From Cutibacterium granulosum (GTDB lineage Bacteria > Actinomycetota > Actinomycetes > Propionibacteriales > Propionibacteriaceae), in assembly GCF_900186975.1 (NCBI RefSeq), contig NZ_LT906441.1, positions 1,860,001-1,924,000 of the forward strand: a DNA stretch of 64,000 nucleotides, given 5' to 3'. The notes beneath the pieces were generated by a model that had not been told where the DNA came from, searched no databases, and worked only from the letters and a program-made list of their open reading frames with translations. The position numbers were made by a program, and so were the translations under genes. The first letter of the stretch is position 1. Every line of letters begins with the position of its first letter. Positions 16,768-30,734 of this stretch are shown here, one piece after another.

Positions 16768-16843
16768 TGGTCGGGGCGACAGGACTCGAACCTGCGGTCT
16801 CCTGCTCCCAAAGCAGGCGCGCTAGCCACTACGCTACGCCCCG
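16768..16843 (-). tRNA. tRNA-Pro (anticodon UGG), reconstituted at attR
   Basis: A complete cloverleaf with encoded CCA. Acceptor arms CGGGGCG and CGCCCCG pair perfectly, the anticodon loop is TTTGGGA (anticodon TGG), and the T-loop is TTCGAGT. The 3' 52 bases (16768-16819) are duplicated at 4590-4641, so they are supplied by the phage and restore the host gene. One T-arm base differs between the copies. The 5' end lies on the host side at 16843. Confidence 0.95.
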
Positions 16844-16966
16844 TTGACCTGCCCAGCTTACTGGATTGGACGCCGTAGCGCGAATTGCCAAGAGCCCAAG
16901 CTCCCAGACAGCCCACAGCTCATGGTTTCCGGACAGTCCAGCCGGGTCCGTCCCGAACGTGGTCTC

Positions 16967-19900
16967 TCACACCCTGCGAGGCCTGACCAGCGGGAAGGCA
17001 ATCGTCTCACGGATGGATGCCCCGGTGAGCATCATGACGAGCCGGTCCAGTCCCATGCCCATGCCCCCCGACGGGGGCATCGCATATTCCAGTGCCTCCA
17101 GGAAGTCCTCGTCGAGTTCCATCGCCTCGGGATCACCACCAGCGGCTCGCAACGACTGGGCAGTGAATCGTTCCCGCTGGATCACCGGGTCGACGAGCTC
17201 GGTGTAGGCCGTGGCCACCTCCGAGCCCAGGACGATGAGGTCCCACTTCTCGGCAAGCCGTGGATCGTCACGGTGCTGACGAGTCAGCGGAGAGACCTCG
17301 GTGGGAAAGTCACAGTAGAACGTCGGCTCGACGGTGGTGCGTTCGCTGAGGTGCTCGTGCAGCTCCAGTACGACGTCACCGCGGGAGGCGGACGGCTTGA
17401 CGGGAATGCCGAGCTTCTTGGCGTGGGCGACGAGTTGCTCCCGGGACGTGTCGGCACTCACCTCCTCACCCAGCGCCTGCGACAGTGCCTCGTTGACGGT
17501 GACGACTCGCCACGGTGCGGCCAGGTCGAACTCGTGACGCTTTGCCTGCCGATCAACCCCGCGGACCATCGTCGTGCCCAGTGCTGCGGTGGCAGCACGA
17601 CGAATCATCTGGGCAGTGAGTTCACGCATCTGGACATAATCACCATATGCCTGGTATGCCTCGAGCATGGTGAACTCCGGGTTGTGGGTGGCGTCGGCCC
17701 CTTCGTTGCGGAAATTGCGTCCGATCTCGAACACCCTGCCCACACCGCCGACCATGAGTCGCTTGAGGTACAGCTCCGGGGCAATACGCAGGTACAGATC
17801 GGTGTCGTAGGCATTGATGTGGGTGCGGAACGGCCGGGCATTCGCCCCGCCGTGAATGGTTTGCAGAATCGGGGTCTCGACCTCGAGGAAGTCATGGGAG
17901 AGCAAGGTCTCCCGTACTGCCCGAATCGCCCGGGACCGTGCCACGAGCTGATCGCGAGAGCTCGGGTTGACGATGAGGTCGAGGTAGCGGCGTCGTACCT
18001 TGGACTCGGGGTCCGTGAGACCGTCACGCCGGTTGGGCAGTGGACGCAGCGACTTGGCCGAGACCTGCCAGTGCTCGGCCAACAGGCTCGTCGTGCCATT
18101 GCGTGACCTGCCGATCGTCCCGGAGACGACGAGATGGTCTCCCAAGGAGAGCTGGTTGCGCAGTCGTCGCATGGATCGAGCGCCCAGGGCCCTTTCCTCA
18201 AGCAACACCTGACACTGCCCCGACCAGTCGGCCATGTCGCAGAAGACCACTCCTCCGTGGTCGCGCGTCGCCACGACTCGGCCACTGAGGCTCATCTGCT
18301 CACCCATCGCCGCATGCACCACATCGCCCGGGGCATGGTCGGGGGTGCAGTCGGGAGGATAGGGCTGGACGCCGGCATCAAGCATGTGCTGGCGAGTCGC
18401 CATCCGTACCCGCATCTGCTCGGGCAGCCGACGCTGCGGCAGTGATGGCGCCTCGGCTCGGGAGCTCAGGAAGGCAGCAATCTCGGGATGTTCCTCGGCA
18501 CGGTGGATGGGTTGTTCGGGCGAGACACCCCGGTAGAGCCAGCGCGGAATGTCGAGTTGTCCCTCGGCAATGCCCATGGCCAGCCCCACCTGTGCCAGAT
18601 CTGCCGTCACCGGGAAGACGAGGTACCGAGGCTGCCAACTGGGCAGGTACTTGACGTTGGAGTGGTAGAGCTGTTCGATCTGGAACCACCGTGACGCCGT
18701 ACCGACCAGCCGGCGATTGAGACGATGCACCATGAGGGCGCCGACCTGGTCACCCTGTTCGATCATCTCGCGCAGCACGGCGAAGTTGAGTGAGACTCGG
18801 TGAATGCCCATCTCACGCCCAGCAGCCATGAGACCGGCGACCATGAGTTCGGTGACGCCATTGTCGGCCTTCTGCAGATCACGTCGCATGACGTCGAGAC
18901 TGAGCCCGTCGGGGCCCCAGGGCACGAAGGAGAGCAGCGCTGCAGTGCGTCCTGCCATCGGGCCGTCCACCGGGTACAACGCCTCGACCATCACCGAACG
19001 TCCGTCCAACGGGTCCCCCAGTCGGGACAGGGCCATGGAGAATCCACGTTCATCGCCGTTGCGACGCCACAGGTCGGCCAGGGCGATGAGGTGGGCGAGT
19101 TCCTGCGGGTCGATCTCGTCATGACGTCGCACCCGAGTCGTGTAGCCAGCTCGGCGCAACCGGTTGACGCTGGTGCGCACCGATTTCATCTCCGGAGCTT
19201 CCAGGGTGAAACTCTGTGGCGACAAGATGGCCTCGTCGCCGATGCGCACTGCCCGCAGGCCCGCCCGCTGCCATGCAAGGGTGCCCTGTTCGGAGGTACC
19301 CAGCACGGCAGGCGTCCATCCGTTGGAATGAGCCATGTCCATGAAGGCCGAAATTGCCCCAGACCACTGTTCTCGCGGTCCGATGGGGTCCCCGGAGGCC
19401 AAGGCCACGCCCAGCTCGGCACGGTAGCAGATCGCTGCCCGGTGATTCTCGGAGAAGATGGCCGCCTTGTCACGCCGCAACGAGAAGTACCCCAGCGAGT
19501 CTGCCGGGTTCTGTGCCAGCAGACGACGCAGCTCCAGTTCCTCGTCGATGTCGATGAATCTGATGTCGTGCTGGGACCGCATGAGGACGATGAGCGCCGC
19601 AACCACTGCCACGGCCATGAGGAAGCTCACGATGCGGAACAGCCATCCGGGCATCGTCGCGTCCACTGGGACAATGCCGGGAATGTTGGTGAGATGTTCG
19701 AGCAGGGTGAGCAGCCGGGACGCGGGACTGTCGGTGACACCTGCTGCCGAGCTCATGGCCCACCCGGCTGCGAGCGAGACGAGGACACCGACGAGGGCGA
19801 CGAGTACCGCCCGGTTGAAGTTTCGCCTGGCCACCCGGGCCACGAAATCACGTCGGTCGGCGATGAGCAGGCAGAGTATGGCGCCAATGCTCACCACATT

Positions 19901-20302
19901 GAACAGGTACTCGGCGAGACAGTAGTCGGACACGTAGTCCGTGGGCCGTCCGGAGGTCACCTCGATGACGAGGGCAGCGACGTAACCCCAGGTGATGAGC
20001 CAGCGCACCAAGAAACCCACCACGCACACCCACCAGGCGATTCTCCTGCGTTGCTTGAGGGAGAACGAGAAGATGACGAGCAGAACAGCCGTCAACCAGC
20101 CCGATCCTTCGATGGGGAACACGAGAATCGTGAATGCCCGAACGAGCCCGTCAAGCCACCAGGTTCGGCGGAAGAGCAACGCGAGGATCAACAGTGCAGC
20201 CCCGACACCCATGAGTCTGGGCACCAGGGAAGCCGCATGGGGTCTGCTGTGACGAGTGAATGGCACGATGCATACTTTGCCAGCAAATACCGGTAATTCC
20301 AC
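16967..20302 (-). CDS. lysX: bifunctional lysyl-tRNA synthetase / lysyl-phosphatidylglycerol synthase LysX
   Basis: A 1111-residue fusion. Residues 1 to about 240 contain about six membrane spans. Residues about 260-560 are the DUF2156 lysyltransferase domain (ENHRAAICYRAELGVALASGDPIG; SLNFAVLREMIEQG). Residues about 640-740 form an OB-fold anticodon-binding domain (MSLSGRVVATRDHGGVVFCD). The rest is a class II aminoacyl-tRNA synthetase core with FRNEGADATHNPEFTMLEAY as motif 2 and GMGMGLDRLVMMLTG as motif 3. It would charge tRNA-Lys and transfer lysine to phosphatidylglycerol, lowering sensitivity to cationic peptides. The length is close to mycobacterial LysX. The GTG start at 20302 is uncertain; a later GTG before PFTRHSRPH is possible. 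Confidence 0.95.
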   Translation of the reverse strand: MELPVFAGKVCIVPFTRHSRPHAASLVPRLMGVGAALLILALLFRRTWWLDGLVRAFTILVFPIEGSGWLTAVLLVIFSFSLKQRRRIAWWVCVVGFLVRWLITWGYVAALVIEVTSGRPTDYVSDYCLAEYLFNVVSIGAILCLLIADRRDFVARVARRNFNRAVLVALVGVLVSLAAGWAMSSAAGVTDSPASRLLTLLEHLTNIPGIVPVDATMPGWLFRIVSFLMAVAVVAALIVLMRSQHDIRFIDIDEELELRRLLAQNPADSLGYFSLRRDKAAIFSENHRAAICYRAELGVALASGDPIGPREQWSGAISAFMDMAHSNGWTPAVLGTSEQGTLAWQRAGLRAVRIGDEAILSPQSFTLEAPEMKSVRTSVNRLRRAGYTTRVRRHDEIDPQELAHLIALADLWRRNGDERGFSMALSRLGDPLDGRSVMVEALYPVDGPMAGRTAALLSFVPWGPDGLSLDVMRRDLQKADNGVTELMVAGLMAAGREMGIHRVSLNFAVLREMIEQGDQVGALMVHRLNRRLVGTASRWFQIEQLYHSNVKYLPSWQPRYLVFPVTADLAQVGLAMGIAEGQLDIPRWLYRGVSPEQPIHRAEEHPEIAAFLSSRAEAPSLPQRRLPEQMRVRMATRQHMLDAGVQPYPPDCTPDHAPGDVVHAAMGEQMSLSGRVVATRDHGGVVFCDMADWSGQCQVLLEERALGARSMRRLRNQLSLGDHLVVSGTIGRSRNGTTSLLAEHWQVSAKSLRPLPNRRDGLTDPESKVRRRYLDLIVNPSSRDQLVARSRAIRAVRETLLSHDFLEVETPILQTIHGGANARPFRTHINAYDTDLYLRIAPELYLKRLMVGGVGRVFEIGRNFRNEGADATHNPEFTMLEAYQAYGDYVQMRELTAQMIRRAATAALGTTMVRGVDRQAKRHEFDLAAPWRVVTVNEALSQALGEEVSADTSREQLVAHAKKLGIPVKPSASRGDVVLELHEHLSERTTVEPTFYCDFPTEVSPLTRQHRDDPRLAEKWDLIVLGSEVATAYTELVDPVIQRERFTAQSLRAAGGDPEAMELDEDFLEALEYAMPPSGGMGMGLDRLVMMLTGASIRETIAFPLVRPRRV

Positions 20303-20368
20303 ACCGAGGACTGGCTGGGAGAACCGATCTCCTCCATCTGGATCACCGGGCAGGAGGATCGATCCGGT

Positions 20369-21889
20369 TCACCACGTGAGCAGGGCCAGGACGGCGTCGT
20401 CGAGATGTTCGGCAGCCAGTAGGCGACGTCTCGCTCGATCCCGCATGACGCCGATCGGTTCACCGAAGGGTTGATGCAGGCCGGGCCACACCGAGGTCAC
20501 CGCCAGCGCCCAGGCCGTCACCTCGAGGGGCACCTGACCATCCCTGGCCATCAGCGGCCCCGGGTTGACGGCCGGTACGACCTCCCCCAACAACCATGCG
20601 GCATGGTTGGCACGTGGGCCGACGGTGGCAGGTGGCGTGAGCCACAGGTCACGTTCCGCCGCTGCCAGCACGGCCGCCCAGTCAGGAGTGTCCACATGGT
20701 CGGTGGACGGATCGCGTGGGATCCGTGGGTCGCAGTTCTCGGCATCGCCGGCACCCGAGCGCCGGGGACGGTCGCTGATCGGTTCGGCCAGATGTGCCGG
20801 ATCTCGACCCGGGCCACTCACCGAGGCGGCGGTGTCCATCGCATCGTCCGGACCGGGGCGGCCGGTCGCCGCCCTGACACTGGCCATCAGCGCCTGGGAC
20901 ATGAGTGCCCCCGGCGAACCCCGATCAAGGTGTTGACAGGCACGTTCTGCCGTGTCCCACAGCTCGTCGTCAGCGAGGGACCAGGAGGCCTGGCATCCTG
21001 CGCAGGTGGCCAGGACATGATCGCCCCGAAGGCTGGCAGTGCCGCTGTGGTCATCTCGTCTCGCCAGCACGTTCTCCACGATCTCGCGTGCGAGCAACAG
21101 GCCGTCATGATCGACGAGTCCCTGCAGGCTGGCCCAGGTGAGAAGCCACGCCGCGCCGCCGCTGGCACGACGCGGATCAGCAGATGTGAGGAGCTCGTGG
21201 GCCCGGGCCGTCACCCTGGCGGCCAGGCTCGGGGCCGACCCCACGTCGAGCAGGACGTCGCCGCTGGCACGACGCATTTCGAGCCGGTGCATGCCCAACG
21301 GAACGGTGACCTGCTCCGAGGCCATCTCGTCACCGTCCAGCAGGATCGCCGAATCCGGGTCGCAGAGATCGATGACACTGCCCATCTCGACGACCAGGCT
21401 CGCAGGCAACCAGCCGGGCAGCATGGCTCGCACCCGTGCCACGTCCGGCACCACCTCACCGCGCCAGGATGCGAGCAGCGGGCGATCGGGGCTCACCTGC
21501 ACCGTTGGGCCCCACAGCGACACTCCTCCATTGGCCAGGCCCGCCCGGCCGGCCTGCTCGGTCCACACGAGGAGTTCACTGCCCACGCGAGCAACGACAC
21601 AGCCACGTGATCCGGCTGGCCACACCTGCACGGGTTCATCGACGTCGAAGCACCACCGGGGACCGGGAACCCGTACTGGGCCGGGTCCATCGGCCTTGAG
21701 CACGACGCGCAGGGTGAGGCCGGGATCCACGCCGACACGTGAGACGAGGCTCGCGCCGGCTGGATGGTGCCAGCGACACACCCGTTCTGCGAACTCGGTC
21801 TCGTCGCTCACCAGTTCCCATCCTGGTGCGACGACCCGACTGGTGCGTTCATCCCAGGGCGGAAGCTGCGGACTCTCGGACTGACTCAT
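20369..21889 (-). CDS. unknown conserved actinobacterial protein
   Basis: A 506-residue protein with a strong ribosome site (ggaggagcc) before ATG 21889. The N-terminal 240 residues are beta-rich with many tryptophans (GWELVSDETEFAERVCRWHHPAG, VCRWHHPAGASLVSRVGV). The C-terminal half is helical and includes CAGCQASWSLADDELWDTAERA. No membrane span, signal peptide or catalytic motif is visible. I do not recognise the family. It lies between lysX and nei in the same direction with short gaps, but no functional link is evident. Confidence 0.75.
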   Translation of the reverse strand: MSQSESPQLPPWDERTSRVVAPGWELVSDETEFAERVCRWHHPAGASLVSRVGVDPGLTLRVVLKADGPGPVRVPGPRWCFDVDEPVQVWPAGSRGCVVARVGSELLVWTEQAGRAGLANGGVSLWGPTVQVSPDRPLLASWRGEVVPDVARVRAMLPGWLPASLVVEMGSVIDLCDPDSAILLDGDEMASEQVTVPLGMHRLEMRRASGDVLLDVGSAPSLAARVTARAHELLTSADPRRASGGAAWLLTWASLQGLVDHDGLLLAREIVENVLARRDDHSGTASLRGDHVLATCAGCQASWSLADDELWDTAERACQHLDRGSPGALMSQALMASVRAATGRPGPDDAMDTAASVSGPGRDPAHLAEPISDRPRRSGAGDAENCDPRIPRDPSTDHVDTPDWAAVLAAAERDLWLTPPATVGPRANHAAWLLGEVVPAVNPGPLMARDGQVPLEVTAWALAVTSVWPGLHQPFGEPIGVMRDRARRRLLAAEHLDDAVLALLTW

Positions 21890-21906
21890 CGGCTCCTCCC
21901 CGGGGT

Positions 21907-22722
21907 TCAGTGATGTCTGCGCTGGCAGCGCGGGCACCAGAACAGGTGGCGTCCGGCCACGGTACGTTGCTCGATCGGGGTGTCACAGACCAGGCAGCGT
22001 TGCCCAACTCGTCGGTACACGTAGACCTCCCCGCCGTGTCGGTCGACCCGTGCAGGGCGTCCCATGGCCTGCGGGGTGTGCTCGGGGCGCACCGTGTCGA
22101 TACGTCCGCTGGCCACCCCGGCGCGCATGAGCACGACGAGATCGTCCCAGATGGCGTGAAACGTGGCTGCTCTGAGATCACGGCCAGGCGTGGCAGGGTC
22201 GATTCGATGCCGAAAGAGCACCTCGGCGCGGTAGATGTTGCCCACCCCTGCGGTGATCGACTGGTCCATGAGCAGTTCGGCGATGGACCTACCACTGGCT
22301 CGTACCCGACGCCACGGGACCTTCCAGTCCGCGTCGTCTCGGATGGGGTCGGCACCCAGACGTTCCCGCACCCGGCGCCAGGCTGCTTCGTCGAGCAGTT
22401 CACAGGTCTGGGGGCCACGCAGATCTGCATCCGTGGCACCATCACCGATGCGCAGTCGCACCTGACCTCGTACCGGGGCGTGCGGGGCCAGGGAGAACTT
22501 GCCGATGAGCCCCAGATGGATGTGGATGAGGTGTTCTGCCGGACGGTCGATGTCGATGACGAGATGCTTTCCCCAGGCGTGCGCTGCGCGCAGGACCTCA
22601 CCGTCCAGCACGGCTGCCTCGGCAGCGAACCTGCCCTGTGGGGAGCTCACCTGGACGGGCCGACCGGCAAAGGCGTCGTTGAGCGCACCGGCAAGACGAT
22701 GAATGACGTGACCCTCCGGCAC
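21907..22722 (-). CDS. nei: Fpg/Nei-family DNA glycosylase (endonuclease VIII type)
   Basis: A 271-residue base-excision repair enzyme. After the GTG start the sequence PEGHVIHRLAG provides the catalytic N-terminal proline and glutamate. SIAELLMDQSITAGVGNIYRAEVLFRHRI is the helix-two-turn-helix, and the C-terminus ends in a zinc finger (CLVCDTPIEQRTVAGRHLFW followed by CPRC). The family removes oxidised bases and cleaves the abasic strand. The frame is open upstream, but GTG 22722 is preferred because proline must be residue 2 and gggagg lies just upstream. Confidence 0.93.
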   Translation of the reverse strand: MPEGHVIHRLAGALNDAFAGRPVQVSSPQGRFAAEAAVLDGEVLRAAHAWGKHLVIDIDRPAEHLIHIHLGLIGKFSLAPHAPVRGQVRLRIGDGATDADLRGPQTCELLDEAAWRRVRERLGADPIRDDADWKVPWRRVRASGRSIAELLMDQSITAGVGNIYRAEVLFRHRIDPATPGRDLRAATFHAIWDDLVVLMRAGVASGRIDTVRPEHTPQAMGRPARVDRHGGEVYVYRRVGQRCLVCDTPIEQRTVAGRHLFWCPRCQRRHH

Positions 22723-22822
22723 GAGACCCTCCCCGATGGTTGAGCTGAGGTTCCAGTATGACCCATGGGAAAAAGACGTGGTCGGAAACTGACTGCCGCC
22801 CCCGTCGTGGTGAAATGGCACG

Positions 22823-23251
22823 GTGAGCAAGAAGAACCGCGGCAAGACCTCCCGTCCCCAAGGCCAGAAGACGAATCCCGACACGGTCCGACAGCAGCAG
22901 GAGGGACACTCCCGACCTGGAAGTCCTCGTCAGAAGCACGGGCGCGGCACAGCAGCCCCCAACCATGCCGGGGATTCCCGCGCGGCACGACGTGAGAACC
23001 CCACCTCCCCCGGCCGGCGACGCCACGGCCCAGTGGTCAACGGTCTGCGGGCGCTGCGCAGCCGAGAGCTCAAACCCTGGTCCCGGCGCGAGAGGACGTC
23101 AGGATCGGCCATGCCGGCCAAGGGCAAGGAGTGGGACCACATCCTGGCAGACCTGCGCCGCCGTGCCGAGGGAAGTGCGGTCACAGCCGACCCGTCTGCT
23201 CCCAGGTCGTCAACTCATCGATCCGACGCTGGTGACGCTCCTCACCGGTGA
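22823..23251 (+). CDS. small basic, disordered protein of unknown function
   Basis: A 142-residue frame starting with GTG (MSKKNRGKTSRPQGQKTNPD). It is rich in arginine, lysine, serine and proline and is probably disordered. Near residue 95, MPAKGKEWDHILADLRRRAEG is helical. The end overlaps the 3' end of rpiB on the other strand by 71 bases. RNA or DNA binding is conceivable from composition. The last 25 residues may be read only because of the overlap. Confidence 0.5.
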   Translation: MSKKNRGKTSRPQGQKTNPDTVRQQQEGHSRPGSPRQKHGRGTAAPNHAGDSRAARRENPTSPGRRRHGPVVNGLRALRSRELKPWSRRERTSGSAMPAKGKEWDHILADLRRRAEGSAVTADPSAPRSSTHRSDAGDAPHR

Positions 23252-23651
23252 ACTCGGTGGTGAGGAACACCTCGACCATCTGCCAGGCCTCCTCGTGGGA
23301 CTGCATGCGTCCCCCGAGGCTCAACACATTGGCGTCGTTGTGCTCGCGGGCCAGCCGGGCGATCTCGGTGTTGTAGGCCAGCGCGGCACGAATTCCCGTG
23401 ACCTTGTTCGCGGCGATCTGCTCACCATTGCCCGACCCGCCGAGTACCAGCCCCAGTGATCCGGCGTCATCGACGACGGCCTGGGCAGCAGGGATGCAGA
23501 ACCGTGGGTAGTCGTCCTGGGAGTCGTACTCGTGGGCTCCGTGGTCGGCAACCTCGTACCCAGCGTCCTGCAGACGGGTGACGAGGTACTCCTTGAGCTC
23601 GTACGCAGCGTGATCGGTGCCGATGTGGACTCGTGTGGGATGGAAAACCAT
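23181..23651 (-). CDS. rpiB: ribose-5-phosphate isomerase B
   Basis: A 156-residue isomerase of the RpiB/LacAB family, interconverting ribulose-5-phosphate and ribose-5-phosphate in the pentose phosphate pathway. VHIGTDHAAYELKEYL carries the N-terminal substrate-binding histidine. LGLVLGGSGNGEQIAANKVTG is the phosphate-binding loop, and AREHNDANVLSLGGRM the family C-terminal motif. The serine in GGSGNGEQ, rather than cysteine, resembles mycobacterial enzymes. Complete and single-copy in the window. Confidence 0.95.
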   Translation of the reverse strand: MVFHPTRVHIGTDHAAYELKEYLVTRLQDAGYEVADHGAHEYDSQDDYPRFCIPAAQAVVDDAGSLGLVLGGSGNGEQIAANKVTGIRAALAYNTEIARLAREHNDANVLSLGGRMQSHEEAWQMVEVFLTTEFTGEERHQRRIDELTTWEQTGRL

Positions 23652-23830
23652 GATGCCATACTGTCACCTGCACCACATCCGCGGCGGCGCGGGACGGCCA
23701 TTTCTGGTCCGGACGCTGCTGGCGTGGGGCGGGAGGATCGGGACTCGTGCCCCGGTGGAATGCGTCCTCCAGCAGGCAATTCACCTCAATTCATGTGTGG
23801 GGGTGACGCCGAGAGACTACTTTTGTGATC

Positions 23831-25129
23831 ATGACAACTGCTGAAACAGGTCACTTCCACCAGCTTCCCGAGCAGTATCGATTCGCCCTCGTCGACGCCA
23901 ATGGTGAGCCCACCGAGCAGTGCCGGAACCACCTGCGCGCCATCTCCATGGGATTTCACTACGCCGCGCCCGACGAGGATGGGTATGCCCAGTATGCCAA
24001 GGATTCGACTGGGGCACGGCTGCGCGAGGTCCGCGAGGTGGAACCCAGCGGGGAACTTCCCGGGCTACCGATTGCGACCCTCACCGGCTACGACCAGACC
24101 GTCAACACCGGCCACGGACACCTGGAATCGGCAGAGTTCATCACCGACGTCACGGTGCGTGCCACTCATCGCAGACGCGGGCTGCTGCGCTCCCTCATGA
24201 CGTACGAACTCGACCAGGCACGCCAGGCCGGCAAGACCTTTGCCGCCCTCACCGCCACCGAGGGAAGCATCTACGGACGCTACGGGTTCGGCATCGCCAC
24301 CCAGGCGATGAGCGTCGAGGTGACGAAGGGACGCAACTTCTCCCTGCCTCACGAGCCGGCCGGAACCATCGAGATCGTCCATCCCGGAGCGATCGACGAC
24401 GTGCGTGAGGCGGTGTTCGCCGACTTCCACGCCAGCCACCGTGGTTCCCACGGCCGACAGCGTCTGCAGCTGAACTACGCGGCAGGTCGCTGCACCGCCG
24501 ACCACCTCTCCACACCGAATCCGCGAATGCGTTCGGCCGTGCACCGTGACGACTCCGGCCGGCCGGACGGCGTCGTCTCCTACGAGGTGACCGAGGACTT
24601 CGGCAAGCTGCTCAAGGTGCACGACTTCGTCACCGTCAACCCGGATGCCGAGTTGGCGCTGTGGAAGTTCCTCACCTCGGTGGATCTGGTGACGAAGGTC
24701 GAGGCACCGATCGTCGGCCGCTCGACCCCGCTGCAGTGGGCGATCAAGGATCCCTACCAGATGCGGATCACCGGCATGAAGAACTTCACCTGGCTGCGCG
24801 TGCTCGATGTGCAGCGTGCCCTGGAGGTGCGTGGCTGGGATCACGCCGGCACCGTGCAGTTCCGCATCGAGGATCCGCTGGGCTGGTGCGACGGCACCTG
24901 GCAGGTCGAGGTCTCCGAGCCCGGTGCGCAGGCCGTCGTCACTCGGATCGACGACCGCGACGACGTGGCGAGCTTCGGCATCCGGGCACTGGGATCGATG
25001 TACTTCGGCCTGGCGCACGCCCATTCCCTGGCCGCGGCCGGACGCGTGAACTGCACCCCGGAGCAGCTCCTGGAGCTTGACCGGTTCTTCGACACCTTCG
25101 ATCAGGCGTACAACATCACCGGATTCTGA
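23831..25129 (+). CDS. Eis-like GNAT N-acetyltransferase
   Basis: A 432-residue protein with tandem GNAT folds and a C-terminal sterol-carrier-like domain, the layout of the actinobacterial Eis family. VTVRATHRRRGLLRSLMTYEL is the acetyl-CoA binding loop, and TEGSIYGRYGFGIAT the conserved GRFGY-like segment. The free C-terminus ITGF is also typical; the terminal carboxylate acts in catalysis in this family. Known members acetylate lysines or aminoglycosides; the substrate here cannot be read from sequence. ATG 23831 is preferred to GTG 23825. Confidence 0.88.
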   Translation: MTTAETGHFHQLPEQYRFALVDANGEPTEQCRNHLRAISMGFHYAAPDEDGYAQYAKDSTGARLREVREVEPSGELPGLPIATLTGYDQTVNTGHGHLESAEFITDVTVRATHRRRGLLRSLMTYELDQARQAGKTFAALTATEGSIYGRYGFGIATQAMSVEVTKGRNFSLPHEPAGTIEIVHPGAIDDVREAVFADFHASHRGSHGRQRLQLNYAAGRCTADHLSTPNPRMRSAVHRDDSGRPDGVVSYEVTEDFGKLLKVHDFVTVNPDAELALWKFLTSVDLVTKVEAPIVGRSTPLQWAIKDPYQMRITGMKNFTWLRVLDVQRALEVRGWDHAGTVQFRIEDPLGWCDGTWQVEVSEPGAQAVVTRIDDRDDVASFGIRALGSMYFGLAHAHSLAAAGRVNCTPEQLLELDRFFDTFDQAYNITGF

Positions 25130-25300
25130 CCCCATTCCCCGGGGGTGCCACACGCCTGGGTCCCACGGCACGTGAGGCGTGGTGGGCAATGACCCGCCCC
25201 AGCACCAGGTGAGTCGCCCTCGGAACGGCTGGGTCGCCCCCCGAAACGCTGGACGCCGTGCGGGGCTGGAGCGGGTGGGAATTGTCGTGCCGAGCCAGTC

Positions 25301-30643
<5,343 letters not shown>

Positions 30644-30734
30644 CGCCTGGCCGGTCCGGCTGCTCCGTGCTGGCCAACTGCACAGCACCACCGACCAGCT
30701 CGCAGCATCCACCATCGAACCCATGAGGAGTCAC

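Larger units (their letters stand above)
4642..16819. mobile_element. 12.2-kb degraded prophage integrated in tRNA-Pro
   Basis: The element lies between a displaced 52-bp copy of the 3' tRNA-Pro sequence (4590-4641) and the reconstituted tRNA gene (16768-16843). The tyrosine integrase abuts the left junction, as is normal for tRNA-targeting phages. A leftward lysogeny arm (4649-9304) and a rightward arm (9500-16276) diverge from an operator-rich control region at 9305-9499. Retained functions are integrase, HicA/HicB-like pair, ImmA peptidase, repressor, Cro-like protein, antirepressor, amidase, holin and a tail-type protein. Terminase, portal, capsid, tape measure and replication genes are absent. 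At least five genes carry stops or apparent frameshifts. It therefore looks cryptic; a phage satellite is possible but no packaging gene supports that. Confidence 0.9.

Noticed and set aside
18800-20296. A 498-codon rightward frame opposite lysX
   Set aside because: It is rich in histidine, glutamate and glycine, as expected for the reverse complement of a high-GC gene, and the lysX frame on the other strand has all catalytic motifs.
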